Origin: Candidatus Margulisiibacteriota bacterium | GTDB taxonomy: Bacteria; Margulisbacteria; WOR-1; O2-12-FULL-45-9; XYB2-FULL-48-7 | Length of the DNA: 64,000 nt | Assembly: GCA_025453605.1 (NCBI GenBank) | Contig: JALOPZ010000002.1 | Location: 258,631-322,630 of the forward strand | Direction of reading: 5' to 3' | Part shown: positions 7,337 through 14,716 of the stretch, piece by piece | Position numbering within the stretch: the stretch's first letter is position 1 | How the letters are laid out: every line of letters begins with the position of its first letter | The notes under the pieces: generated by a model | Seen by the model: the letters and a program-made list of their open reading frames with translations, nothing else | Databases searched by the model: none | What the model was told of the DNA's origin: nothing | Position numbers and translations under genes: made by a program

Positions 7337-8041
7337 GCCGATCGATTTGATCGAGCGGTCGAGCTTTTGCTTGTAAACCCGGGTATCATCGGTCAATTTA
7401 TCGAGCTGTTCGGAGAGCCAGGCGGCCGCTTCGGGCCGGCTGGCGGCCAGGGTCTCTTTCTTGATCTCCGCGGTCAGCGCGTTAAACTCGTCCTGTCCGG
7501 TCGTTAACAGCCGCTGGAGATGGAGCTCCTTGATCTTATAGACCAGCGCGTGCAGCTCTTCTTCGCTTAAAGCCAGCTTGTCCTGCAATTCGGCTGCGTC
7601 CAGGTTGAGCTCTTTGGCCATTTTGGCCGTCTCCCGGCTCAGTGCCACGCTCTCCAGGCTCTCCAGCACCGCTTCCGGATTGGCTTTGCGGACGATCGGG
7701 GTGGGGATGATCGCGGCTGTTTCCGGGGTCGGGCCGCCGATCGAGGCGCTATCCTTGGGGGCAATGATGTTGGAGCGCTTCAGCATCCGGTTATGGGCCT
7801 TGAGACGGCTCTCCAGCTCCTTGATATCTTCTTCCTGCTGGACCGTGGTCTGCTCGTTCTCGACCTTGGTCGTTATATCGCCCCGCATAAAGAGCGACTT
7901 AAAATCGGTCCCTTTTTCAACCGTCCCGCCGCGTTCTTCGATCACCTTTTTATCGGTCGCGGTAAAGATCGCTCCCTGGTTGCCGGCGATCGCTTCGTTC
8001 ATTGACCCCGGGGTGACCGGGTTGATGATCGGTTCTGCCAT
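7319..8041 (-). CDS. unrecognised coiled-coil protein
   Basis: A 240-residue protein without signal peptide, membrane helix or cysteine. The N-terminal third is polar and low-complexity. A first helical segment lies at about residues 62-92 (EDIKELESRLKAHNRML), then a Pro-rich linker, then a long charged helical region from about 120 to the end with heptad-like spacing (ELQDKLALSEEELHALVYKIKEL). No family is recognised. It could be a structural or secreted adaptor, but nothing in the sequence shows which. The start is strongly marked by TATAAT 6 nt upstream of the ATG. Its 3' end overlaps queE by 18 nt on the opposite strand. Confidence 0.7.
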   Translation of the reverse strand: MAEPIINPVTPGSMNEAIAGNQGAIFTATDKKVIEERGGTVEKGTDFKSLFMRGDITTKVENEQTTVQQEEDIKELESRLKAHNRMLKRSNIIAPKDSASIGGPTPETAAIIPTPIVRKANPEAVLESLESVALSRETAKMAKELNLDAAELQDKLALSEEELHALVYKIKELHLQRLLTTGQDEFNALTAEIKKETLAASRPEAAAWLSEQLDKLTDDTRVYKQKLDRSIKSIGLTQAE

Positions 8042-8047
8042 ACTATA

Positions 8048-8053
8048 ATTATA
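8048..8053 (-). promoter_or_regulatory. -10 box 6 nt from the start codon
   Basis: TATAAT on the minus strand, 6 nt before the ATG at 8041, predicts a leaderless transcript. CCCGATAT, overlapping it at 8051-8058, is one base from a sigma-28/SigD -10 element, but no convincing matching -35 is present. Confidence 0.55.
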
Positions 8054-8132
8054 TCGGGTTTTCTAGGCTAAATCATGCATTTCGGGGGTAGGGGGCTGAA
8101 GCGAATGATATTGCTCCCAGGATCTCCCTCAT

Positions 8133-8216
8133 CTTCGTGTTCTCTTAGTGTCTTTGTGTCTTAGTGGTTTTCCGGATTAACCACGAAGACACTAAGGCAC
8201 GAAGGGGGACACAAAG
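8133..8216. repeat. octamer-based inverted repeat
   Basis: The left arm is a run of degenerate octamers of the form CTTNGTGT/G (8133-8167). The right arm (8179-8216) is largely its reverse complement (CCACGAAG, ACACTAAG, GCACGAAG). The arms are separated by about 11 nt, so a long imperfect hairpin can form. It lies in a gene-free stretch and has no coding capacity. Confidence 0.7.
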
Positions 8217-8390
8217 CGCTTTATAACAAGCCCTTAAAGGCCTTCATGGGCCATGTCCTAGAGACAAAAGTCGCCACAATCTAACGTCGCATAATATATC
8301 TTATGTGGAGTTAAGGTGAGGTGGCGATTAGTTATTATTTGGCGTGAGAGGGCGAAAAATAACGTCACCTGCCCGTTGTCCACAGGCTTA
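8217..8390. other. gene-free segment with a small inverted repeat
   Basis: This is the rest of the 411-nt gap between the 7319-8041 gene and purQ. TCGCCAC (8271-8277) and GTGGCGA (8321-8327) can pair around an AT-rich loop containing ATAATATATC. AAGGCC/GGGCC near 8238-8252 gives a weaker hairpin. No ORF or known RNA family is recognised. Confidence 0.4.
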
Positions 8391-8453
8391 ACCCCCACAC
8401 TCTGGGGAGCTGACAATATAGAGCTCTTTTGGTTGAGGTTAAACCGAGGGGGT
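8391..8453 (-). repeat. nested inverted-repeat element, internally deleted copy C
   Basis: The stretch 8403-8453 matches the left half of copy A (6428-6476 reversed) at about nine of ten positions, and ACCCCC at 8391-8396 matches its other outer arm. The hairpin core and one inner arm are missing. The terminal GGGGGTTA supplies the first base of the purQ stop codon (TAA, read from 8455-8453). Confidence 0.7.
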
Positions 8454-9115
8454 TATCGCGTATTGAGGATCGAGCTGAGGATCCCCAGCCCGTCAGCGGA
8501 GCCTAGAATGGCCTCAGCGGCCCGTTCCGGATGCGGCATCATCCCGAGGACATTCTTTGACTTATTGAGGATCCCGGCTATATTGGCCACGGAGCCGTTC
8601 GGGTTCTCCCCATGGTAGGTAAAAGCGATCTGGCCGTGCTTTTTCAGCTCCGTCAGGGTCTTCTTATCGCACTGGTAATTACCTTCGCCATGGGCAATGG
8701 GAATATTAAGGATCTGGCCCTTTTTCAGCTTATTGGTAAAGGGGGTTTTGGCGTTTTCGACCCGTAAATCAGTGTGGCGGCAGATAAAATGGACATCCCG
8801 GTTCCGGATCAGGGCGCCTGGGAGGAGGCCGGCTTCGGTCAGGATCTGGAAACCGTTGCAGATCCCGAGCACTAAACCACCCCTACTCGCGTGCTTTTTA
8901 ACCGCTTCCATGACCGGCGAAAACCGGGCAATGGCGCCGCAGCGGAGATAATCGCCGTAGGAGAAGCCGCCGGGGACGATCACACAGTCCAGGTGGTCCA
9001 GTTTCTTTTCCTGGTGCCAGACGTATTCAACCGGCTGCTTAAGGACGTCCTTAACGGCGTTATAACAATCGTGGTCGCAGTTCGACCCGGGGAAAACAAT
9101 GACCCCAAACTTCAT
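8453..9115 (-). CDS. purQ: phosphoribosylformylglycinamidine synthase, glutaminase subunit
   Basis: A 220-residue class I glutamine amidotransferase. [19 protein letters not shown] and the nucleophile motif GICNGFQIL are present, with the C-terminal MMPHPER supplying the catalytic His-Glu. It releases ammonia for the ATP-dependent conversion of FGAR to FGAM in purine synthesis, working with PurS (adjacent) and small-type PurL (not in the window). It directly abuts purS upstream (start 9115, purS stop 9116). Its stop codon lies inside the end of a repeat element, so the extreme C-terminus may have been remodelled by that insertion. Confidence 0.96.
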   Translation of the reverse strand: MKFGVIVFPGSNCDHDCYNAVKDVLKQPVEYVWHQEKKLDHLDCVIVPGGFSYGDYLRCGAIARFSPVMEAVKKHASRGGLVLGICNGFQILTEAGLLPGALIRNRDVHFICRHTDLRVENAKTPFTNKLKKGQILNIPIAHGEGNYQCDKKTLTELKKHGQIAFTYHGENPNGSVANIAGILNKSKNVLGMMPHPERAAEAILGSADGLGILSSILNTR

Positions 9116-9340
9116 TTATTCGGTAACCTCGTATCGGTAGTCTTCGATGATCGGGTTAGAAAGAATCTTTTTGCACATTTCATCGATTTTGTTCTCCGGG
9201 CCTTCCAGTTCGATATATTTACCGATATGGACATTAGAGACGTTCTTATAGCCCATGGTATGAAGGGCTGCTTCGACCGTCTTGCCTTGCGGATCGAGCA
9301 CCCCATGTTTAGGGGTAACGTAGACTTTGATCTTTGCCAT
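9116..9340 (-). CDS. purS: phosphoribosylformylglycinamidine synthase, PurS subunit
   Basis: A 74-residue small subunit with the typical opening KVYVTPKHGVLDPQGKTVEAALHTMGY and a C-terminal DYRYEV. PurS bridges PurQ and PurL and helps channel ammonia. The reading order purB-purS-purQ on the minus strand, with purB overlapping by one base (TAATG at 9340), shows a translationally coupled purine operon. The presence of purS implies that the organism uses the three-subunit FGAM synthase rather than the large fused PurL. Confidence 0.93.
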   Translation of the reverse strand: MAKIKVYVTPKHGVLDPQGKTVEAALHTMGYKNVSNVHIGKYIELEGPENKIDEMCKKILSNPIIEDYRYEVTE

Positions 9341-10632
9341 TATAATCCAAACCTCCGAAAGATGACTTCGATGTTCTTAAGATGGTTGCGCAGGTCAAAG
9401 ATCGAGTTGATCTCGACCGGCGAGAGGTGCTTTAGGGTGTCCCGGTCTTCCAGCATCAGTTCGCGCATCTGCTTGCCGGTATTGCGCGACTTCATGGCGA
9501 CCGTCTGGACGATCTTATAAGCTTCTTCTCGCGTCAGCCCTTTTTCGGTCATGGCGAGCATCAGCTTTTGCGAGAAGATGATCCCGCGGCTCCGGTCGAT
9601 ATTCTGCCGCATGTTCTGCGGAAAAACGACCAGGCCGTCCATCACCCAGGCGAACTTCTGCAGCATATAATCGACCAGCTGGCAGCTGTCGGGGAAAATA
9701 ACGCGTTCGACGGAGGAATGAGTGATATCGCGCTCGTGCCAGAGAGCAACGTCTTCCAGCGCCGCGATGGCGTTGCCGCGGACGACCCGGGCCAGCCCGG
9801 CGATCCGTTCGCAGGTGATCGGGTTCTTCTTGTGCGGCATCGCCGAGGAGCCTTTTTGCCCCTTGCCGAACGGCTCTTCGACCTCCCAGACCTCGGTCTT
9901 CTGCAGGCCGCGGATCTCGGTGGCGAACTGCTCCAGCGTGGCGGCGACCACCGCCAGCGTGGTCATGAACTCGGCGTGGCGGTCCCGCTGGAGGACCTGC
10001 GTGGCGGCTGGCGACGGCGTCAGTTTCAGCTTCTTGCAGACATATTCTTCGACCCGCGGGTCGACGGCGGCATAGGTGCCGACCGCGCCGGAGAGCTTGC
10101 CGACGGCGATTACGTCGCGTGCCCGCAGCAGCCGGTCGCGATTGCGCTCCATTTCCGCCACCCAAACGAGCAGTTTGAGGCCAAAGGTGATCGGTTCGGC
10201 GTGGACGCCGTGCGTCCGGCCCATCATCACGGTGTTCTTTTCTTCTTTGGCCCGCCGTTTGAGGATTTTGATCACTTCGTCGACATCCTTGATGATCAGG
10301 TCGGCGGCCTCGCGCAGCTGGATCGACCGGGCGGTGTCCTCGATATCGTACGACGTCAGCCCGAGGTGGATAAAACGGGAATCGCGGCCGACCTTTTCGG
10401 CGACCGAGGTCAAAAAGGCGATCAGGTCGTGCTGGGTCTCTTTCTCGATCTCGTTGATCCGGTCGACATCAAAGGCGGCCTTCCGCTTGATCCGGGCGAG
10501 CGACTCGCGCGGGATCTTTCCCAGCGAAGCCCACGCTTCGCAGGCGGCCAGTTCGACCTCCAGCCATTTCCGGAACTTGTTCTCCTCGGACCAGATCTCC
10601 CGCATCTTCAGGGTCGTATATCTATCGATCAT
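9340..10632 (-). CDS. purB: adenylosuccinate lyase
   Basis: A 430-residue member of the fumarase/aspartase superfamily. The signature GQKGSSAMPHKKNPI lies near residues 257-271, and TQHDLIAFL and GRTHGVHAEPITFG carry the catalytic His residues. It cleaves SAICAR to AICAR and adenylosuccinate to AMP, acting twice in purine synthesis. Length and domain order are normal. It lies 15 nt downstream of ispG on the same strand; the short gap has AAGGAA near the start and no terminator, so the two are probably cotranscribed. Confidence 0.96.
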   Translation of the reverse strand: MIDRYTTLKMREIWSEENKFRKWLEVELAACEAWASLGKIPRESLARIKRKAAFDVDRINEIEKETQHDLIAFLTSVAEKVGRDSRFIHLGLTSYDIEDTARSIQLREAADLIIKDVDEVIKILKRRAKEEKNTVMMGRTHGVHAEPITFGLKLLVWVAEMERNRDRLLRARDVIAVGKLSGAVGTYAAVDPRVEEYVCKKLKLTPSPAATQVLQRDRHAEFMTTLAVVAATLEQFATEIRGLQKTEVWEVEEPFGKGQKGSSAMPHKKNPITCERIAGLARVVRGNAIAALEDVALWHERDITHSSVERVIFPDSCQLVDYMLQKFAWVMDGLVVFPQNMRQNIDRSRGIIFSQKLMLAMTEKGLTREEAYKIVQTVAMKSRNTGKQMRELMLEDRDTLKHLSPVEINSIFDLRNHLKNIEVIFRRFGL

Positions 10633-10647
10633 CGTCTTTTTTCCTTC

Positions 10648-11715
10648 CTATCTGATTGACATCGACTCGATCTCATCCATCAGCGCTTCGATCATCTCCG
10701 CTTCGGGGACCTTGCGGACGATCTGCCCCTCGCGGAAAATAAGCCCTACTCCGTTCCCGGCCGCCAGCCCAACGTCGGCATCGGCCGCTTCGCCCGGCCC
10801 GTTGACCTCGCACCCCATGATCGCCACGGTCAGCGGCTGTTTGATCTGCCTGGTCCGCTCTTCGATCTCCTCCGCGACCTTGACCACGTCGACGTCGGTC
10901 CGGCCGCAGGTCGGGCAAGAGATGATCGAAACACCGTGATAAGTCAGCTCCATCGCCTTTAAGATCTCGTAACCGACGCGGACCTCTTCGACCGGGTCGC
11001 CGGTCAGGGAGACCCGGATCGTATCGCCGATCCCTTCGCCCAAAATAGCGCCGATGCCGGCCGCCGAACGGACTATCCCTGTCCGCGGGATCCCGGCTTC
11101 GGTCACGCCGACGTGGAGCGGATACTTGATCTTTTGCGCGATCAAACGATAGGCCTGGACCGTCATCGGGACCGAGGTGGCTTTGACTGCGACCACAATG
11201 TCGCTAAAACCAAGGTCTTCCAGCATCTTCACGTTCTGCAAAGCGCTCTTGACCAGCCCTTCGGCCGTAATGTGCCCGTTGGCCTTTTTGAGGATCTCTT
11301 TTTCCAGGGAGCCGGAGTTGACCCCGACCCGGATCGGGATACCGTGCTCCTGGGCCGCCGCGACGACCGCTTTGACCTTGTCGAGCGAGCCGATATTCCC
11401 CGGATTGATCCGCAGTTTGTCGACCCCGGCCTCGGCTGCCAGGAGCGCGTACTGATGATTGAAATGGATGTCGGCCACGATCGGCAGCTGCGTTTGCTGC
11501 TTGATCTCTTTCAGGGCCAGGGCCGACTCCTTATCAGGGACCGCGCAGCGGACGATTTGGCAGCCGGCCTTTTCCAGCTCGTTGATCTGCTTGACCGTGG
11601 CGTCGATGTCCGCCGTCTTGGTCTTGGTCATCGATTGGACGGCGACGGGGTTGCCGCCGCCGATCTCAACCGTTCCTATTTTGATCTTTTTTGTGTTATT
11701 TCGTTTCGTCAACAT
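10648..11715 (-). CDS. ispG: 4-hydroxy-3-methylbut-2-enyl diphosphate synthase
   Basis: A 355-residue IspG/GcpE of the compact bacterial type. The N-terminal TIM barrel begins with VQSMTKTKTADIDATV. The C-terminal iron-sulfur domain has SCPTCGRTDVD and VAIMGCEVNGPGEA, which supply the Cys ligands and Glu of the 4Fe-4S site. It converts MEcPP to HMBPP, the penultimate MEP-pathway step; dxs and ispD are also in the window. Its start overlaps the end of the upstream membrane-protein gene by 20 nt. Confidence 0.96.
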   Translation of the reverse strand: MLTKRNNTKKIKIGTVEIGGGNPVAVQSMTKTKTADIDATVKQINELEKAGCQIVRCAVPDKESALALKEIKQQTQLPIVADIHFNHQYALLAAEAGVDKLRINPGNIGSLDKVKAVVAAAQEHGIPIRVGVNSGSLEKEILKKANGHITAEGLVKSALQNVKMLEDLGFSDIVVAVKATSVPMTVQAYRLIAQKIKYPLHVGVTEAGIPRTGIVRSAAGIGAILGEGIGDTIRVSLTGDPVEEVRVGYEILKAMELTYHGVSIISCPTCGRTDVDVVKVAEEIEERTRQIKQPLTVAIMGCEVNGPGEAADADVGLAAGNGVGLIFREGQIVRKVPEAEMIEALMDEIESMSIR

Positions 11716-12274
11716 AAGCGCTCGCGATCGCGCCGGTCCCCAGCGGCATGGTCAGCAGCGCGCCGACCCCCCAAAGGACGTTGCCGAGGCCGGTCACGAT
11801 CCCCACCATAATGAGCAGGAGAAAATGCTGCCACCAGCCGTTCTTGACGACCAGGGCCCGGCTGGCTTTCAGGCTTTCCACGATCGGCACCCCTTTATCA
11901 TAGATCAGCATCAGGGCAAAGAGCCAGCAGACGCCGTAATAGACGACCCCGATCACAGCCGCCGCCATGAACAGGCCGCCGATCAGGTTCCAGCCGTAAT
12001 TAAAACAGACGACCGCCGGTACAAAACTGAGCCCGAACAGCAAACAGATCAGGAGCGCGGCGCCGAGGAGCGGGAAAAACTTGCCGAATGGGGCAAAAAC
12101 GTCGTTAAAAACGACCGCGCCGCCGCGTTTAGCTTTTACGAACATGAATTGCAGGCCGATGGTCGGGGCGATCAGCCAGCCGAGAAGGGCGGCGATAATG
12201 CCGGCCAGCAGGATGACGATAAAATTTTTGATGTAAATGGTCCACGAATCAACGAACGCTTTGCCGATATCCAT
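11696..12274 (-). CDS. multi-pass membrane protein of unknown function
   Basis: A 192-residue hydrophobic protein with about five or six membrane helices (near residues 17-38, 70-92, 96-125, 150-175 and the C-terminus). The opening DIGKAFVDSWTIYIKNFIVIL, with its amphipathic start and the later SLKASRALVVKNGWWQHF, resembles the DUF4013/GDPD-membrane-like family of small bacterial integral proteins, but the match is only visual. AGGAGG lies 6 nt before the ATG. It sits between purC and ispG on the same strand and overlaps ispG by 20 nt, so it is likely cotranscribed with purine and isoprenoid genes without an obvious functional link. Confidence 0.7.
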   Translation of the reverse strand: MDIGKAFVDSWTIYIKNFIVILLAGIIAALLGWLIAPTIGLQFMFVKAKRGGAVVFNDVFAPFGKFFPLLGAALLICLLFGLSFVPAVVCFNYGWNLIGGLFMAAAVIGVVYYGVCWLFALMLIYDKGVPIVESLKASRALVVKNGWWQHFLLLIMVGIVTGLGNVLWGVGALLTMPLGTGAIASAYVDETK

Positions 12275-12284
12275 AATAGACCTC

Positions 12285-13175
12285 CTAAATGGCGCCTTTC
12301 CCTGTAATTTTGGTGTAAGCTTCGAGATACTTCGCCCGGGTCTTTTGCACCACCTCCTCGGGTAGTTTCGGGGCCGGGGGTTCCTTATTCCAGCCGATCG
12401 ACTCGAGCCAATCGCGCAGGAACTGCTTGTCGTAGCTCGGCTGGGACTGGCCGACCTTATAAAGGTCTTTGGGCCAAAAGCGGGACGAATCGGGGGTCAG
12501 CATCTCGTCGATAATGATGATCTCACTGCCGACAAAGCCGAACTCGAATTTGGTGTCGGCGATGATGATCCCTTTTTTGTCCGCGAACTCGACGCAGGAC
12601 TGGTAGGCCTTGAGCGTCTTCTCTTTGATCGTGTTGGCCGTTTCCTCTCCGACCTGGTCGACGACCTGGGCGAAAGTTATGTTCAGGTCGTGCCCCTCCT
12701 CTGCCTTGGTCGTCGGGGTAAAGATCGGTTCGGGGAGCTTGGAAGACTCCTTGAGTCCCGCCGGCAGCTTGAGCCCGCAGATCGATCCTGTTTTCTGGTA
12801 ATCCTTCCAGCCGGAGCCGGAGAGGTAGCCGCGGACGACGCACTCGATCGGGATCAGCTCCGCCTTTTTCCCGATCACCGACCGTTTAGCCAGTTTGTCT
12901 TTGAACGGGAGAAGCTCTTTTGGGTATTTGTTGACGTCGGCTTCAATGATGTGGTTCTTAATGATGCTCTTGGTGAAATCGAACCAAAAAAGGGAGATCT
13001 GGGTCAGGATCGCCCCTTTGTCGGGGATGCCGGTCGGCATCACCGAGTCAAACGCGGAAATACGGTCGGAAGCGACTAAAAGGAGCGAATCACCGAGGTC
13101 AAAAACGTTGCGGACCTTACCCTTTTTAAAGGCTTTAATGCCGGGTAGTTCGATCTCCAGCAATACTTCGCTCAT
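12285..13175 (-). CDS. purC: phosphoribosylaminoimidazole-succinocarboxamide synthase
   Basis: A 296-residue SAICAR synthetase of the eukaryote/long bacterial type. FKKGKVRNVFDLGDSLLLVASDRISAFD forms the N-terminal nucleotide-binding part, ECVVRGYLSGSGWKDYQKTG is the family signature, and DTKFEFGF and DEMLTPDSSRFW follow. It joins CAIR and aspartate using ATP. It is the first gene of a minus-strand run purC-membrane protein-ispG-purB-purS-purQ. TATAAT ends 8 nt before the ATG with no ribosome site between, so the run probably begins on a leaderless or near-leaderless mRNA. Confidence 0.95.
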   Translation of the reverse strand: MSEVLLEIELPGIKAFKKGKVRNVFDLGDSLLLVASDRISAFDSVMPTGIPDKGAILTQISLFWFDFTKSIIKNHIIEADVNKYPKELLPFKDKLAKRSVIGKKAELIPIECVVRGYLSGSGWKDYQKTGSICGLKLPAGLKESSKLPEPIFTPTTKAEEGHDLNITFAQVVDQVGEETANTIKEKTLKAYQSCVEFADKKGIIIADTKFEFGFVGSEIIIIDEMLTPDSSRFWPKDLYKVGQSQPSYDKQFLRDWLESIGWNKEPPAPKLPEEVVQKTRAKYLEAYTKITGKGAI

Positions 13176-13183
13176 CAGGAGCG

Positions 13184-13189
13184 ATTATA
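13184..13189 (-). promoter_or_regulatory. -10 box 8 nt before purC
   Basis: TATAAT on the minus strand; the intervening 8 nt contain no Shine-Dalgarno sequence. No strong -35 is seen. It would drive the purC-to-purQ gene run. Confidence 0.55.
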
Positions 13190-13222
13190 ACACGAGAATA
13201 GGCGATTAGGAACCAGGGGAGT

Positions 13223-13783
13223 TCAAATATAATCGTGGACGAAGAATTGCATGGCCGGGTCCGCTGTTTGCGCGAAAGCCTGATTAGCCTTGTCCAGCAG
13301 ATCGGTAATTGGCTGCCCGGTCCGCTGGCGCTCCTTGATCTTGGCGGCCAGGTCGAGCAGATTAAGGAAAGTCAAAGCCGCGAGACGGAATTGGATCTCT
13401 TCGACCGGACCGTGCTTCCTGGCTGTTTTCGAGATAAAATCGACGGAAAAATTAAGGCGAAGCTTATCGGCGGCACCGACGGAAGGGAGGGTAAAATAGT
13501 CGTCTAAAGAAGGGAAGTAAGCGCGAAACCGGGGCTGCTCCTGGCGATACTGCTCAAAGAAGGTCGTTAACTCAGTGTGCCATTGGCGAAAGGTCAGCAG
13601 GCCCAGATAAGAATCGTTCCTGGCGAGGGAAGAGAGCTTGGCGACCGCAAGGTTCCTCCCCTCGGTCGGTACCGCCCGGACCATCGCGCGGACAACCTCA
13701 CGCTGCTCGCACCCCAGGTAAGTGATACGGAGCATCCCGGTCGTAATGGCTGACAGGTGTGTATAGTTAATGCTCGTTGGCAT
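13223..13783 (-). CDS. unrecognised 186-residue protein with a sigma-28-like promoter
   Basis: The ATG at 13783 gives 186 residues (a TTG at 13792 is a less likely start). The protein is soluble and probably all-helical, with no signal peptide, membrane helix or metal motif. FRQWHTELTTFFEQY and the C-terminal FLNLLDLAAKIKERQ look like amphipathic helices. No family is recognised. The strongest clue is upstream: a sigma-28-like promoter with an exact GCCGATAA lies 9 nt before the ATG. It stands alone between purC and a repeat element. Confidence 0.65.
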   Translation of the reverse strand: MPTSINYTHLSAITTGMLRITYLGCEQREVVRAMVRAVPTEGRNLAVAKLSSLARNDSYLGLLTFRQWHTELTTFFEQYRQEQPRFRAYFPSLDDYFTLPSVGAADKLRLNFSVDFISKTARKHGPVEEIQFRLAALTFLNLLDLAAKIKERQRTGQPITDLLDKANQAFAQTADPAMQFFVHDYI

Positions 13784-13792
13784 TACCAACAA

Positions 13793-13820
13793 TTATCGGC
13801 AAAAAAGAGTGAAGATTTCA
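13793..13820 (-). promoter_or_regulatory. sigma-28 promoter with exact -10 consensus
   Basis: On the minus strand, TGAAATCT (13820-13813), a 12-nt spacer and GCCGATAA (13800-13793). The -10 is identical to the FliA consensus, and the start codon lies 9 nt downstream. Confidence 0.7.
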
Positions 13821-13843
13821 GGTTTTAGGCCGCACGTGGGGTA

Positions 13844-13948
13844 ACCCCCTCAGTTCTTGTTAACTATTAGGTGACAGTAATTTGTCTCCCCCTTATTAAG
13901 GGGGAGACGAGATCGTCCAATTTGAATAGCGCGAAAAGCTGAGGGGGT
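13844..13948. repeat. nested inverted-repeat element, full copy B
   Basis: Outer arms ACCCCCTCAG (13844-13853) and CTGAGGGGGT (13939-13948) enclose a central hairpin at 13884-13908 with arms GTCTCCCCCTT / AAGGGGGAGAC. Length (105 nt), layout and core match copy A at 6428-6534, while the segments between arms and core have diverged. It ends 4 nt from the wecG stop codon. Confidence 0.78.
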
Positions 13949-13952
13949 AATG

Positions 13953-14666
13953 CTAGGGCTTACGGACCAGCGTCAACCAGAGGAACTTGGGGAGGGCCAG
14001 CTGCCGCTGCCAGCGCTGCGGTTCGGTCACCAGGCGGTAGAGCCATTCAATATATAGAGCTTGCGTCCAGGTGGGCGCCCGTTTTTTCCGGCCTGAGATC
14101 ACATCGAAGCTCCCCCCTACTCCCATCCCGACAACTTTTAACTCCGCCAGGTGATGATTAAGCCAGCGCTCCTGCTTACCCGCTCCCAGGCCGCAAAAGA
14201 GGATATCTGGTTCGGCATGCAGGATCTTTTTTATAACAACCGAATCGTCACGCTGATATCCGTCCTCGGCGCCGACCACCTTCAGACCGGGGAATTGAGC
14301 CTGCAGGTTGCGGCCGGCCTCTGCCGCCACCCCCGGCGCCCCGCCCAGTAAAAAGATCTTCCACCCTAGCCCAGCTCCGACCGCCGCCAGCCGCAGGAGG
14401 AGGTCGATGCCGGAAACCCGCTCTTTAAGCGGTGTTCCAAGGAGTCGGGAGACGACGACCAGGCTGACCCCGTCCGGAACGCGGAGAGCGGCCTTGTTGA
14501 TGATCTCTTTTAATTCCCGGTCGTGCTGGCAGGCGACGATCATCTCCGGGTTGGGGGTAACGATCAAATGAGGATGGTTGGACTCAATGAATTTCTCGAC
14601 CTGCGCGGCCGCTTCGCCCAGCGTCACATTGTCGATCTTGATCCCGGCCAGTTCGACCGCGTTCAT
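13953..14666 (-). CDS. WecG/TagA/CpsF family glycosyltransferase (GT26)
   Basis: The ATG at 14666 gives 237 residues, normal for GT26; upstream in-frame residues are excluded because TATAAT lies 6 nt before this ATG. LIVTPNPEMIV, LRVPDGVSLV, IFLLGGAPGVA and DILFCGLGAGKQERWL are the family blocks, with Asp in VPDG expected to be catalytic. The family adds ManNAcA or ManNAc to polyprenyl-diphosphate-GlcNAc at the membrane in enterobacterial common antigen or teichoic-acid linkage synthesis. The sugar used here is unknown. It is isolated from the glycan cassette at 1-6167. Confidence 0.9.
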   Translation of the reverse strand: MNAVELAGIKIDNVTLGEAAAQVEKFIESNHPHLIVTPNPEMIVACQHDRELKEIINKAALRVPDGVSLVVVSRLLGTPLKERVSGIDLLLRLAAVGAGLGWKIFLLGGAPGVAAEAGRNLQAQFPGLKVVGAEDGYQRDDSVVIKKILHAEPDILFCGLGAGKQERWLNHHLAELKVVGMGVGGSFDVISGRKKRAPTWTQALYIEWLYRLVTEPQRWQRQLALPKFLWLTLVRKP

Positions 14667-14672
14667 GGGGAA

Positions 14673-14678
14673 ATTATA
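14673..14678 (-). promoter_or_regulatory. -10 box 6 nt before the GT26 gene
   Basis: TATAAT on the minus strand, 6 nt before the ATG at 14666. It is only 2 nt from the sigma-28-like -35 element of the divergent gene, so the two promoters overlap. Confidence 0.55.
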
Positions 14679-14680
14679 GC

Positions 14681-14708
14681 TGAAATTTCGGCCGGAGGAC
14701 ACCGAGAA
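14681..14708 (+). promoter_or_regulatory. sigma-28-like promoter
   Basis: TGAAATTT (14681-14688), 12-nt spacer, ACCGAGAA (14701-14708), which matches six of eight consensus bases. The ATG at 14717 lies 8 nt downstream. Confidence 0.5.
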
Positions 14709-14716
14709 AACGGTGT

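Noticed and set aside
8217..8390. Riboswitch or known non-coding RNA
   Set aside because: The flanking genes place this region at the 3' end of purQ and upstream of an unknown gene with its own promoter; no known aptamer core was recognised.
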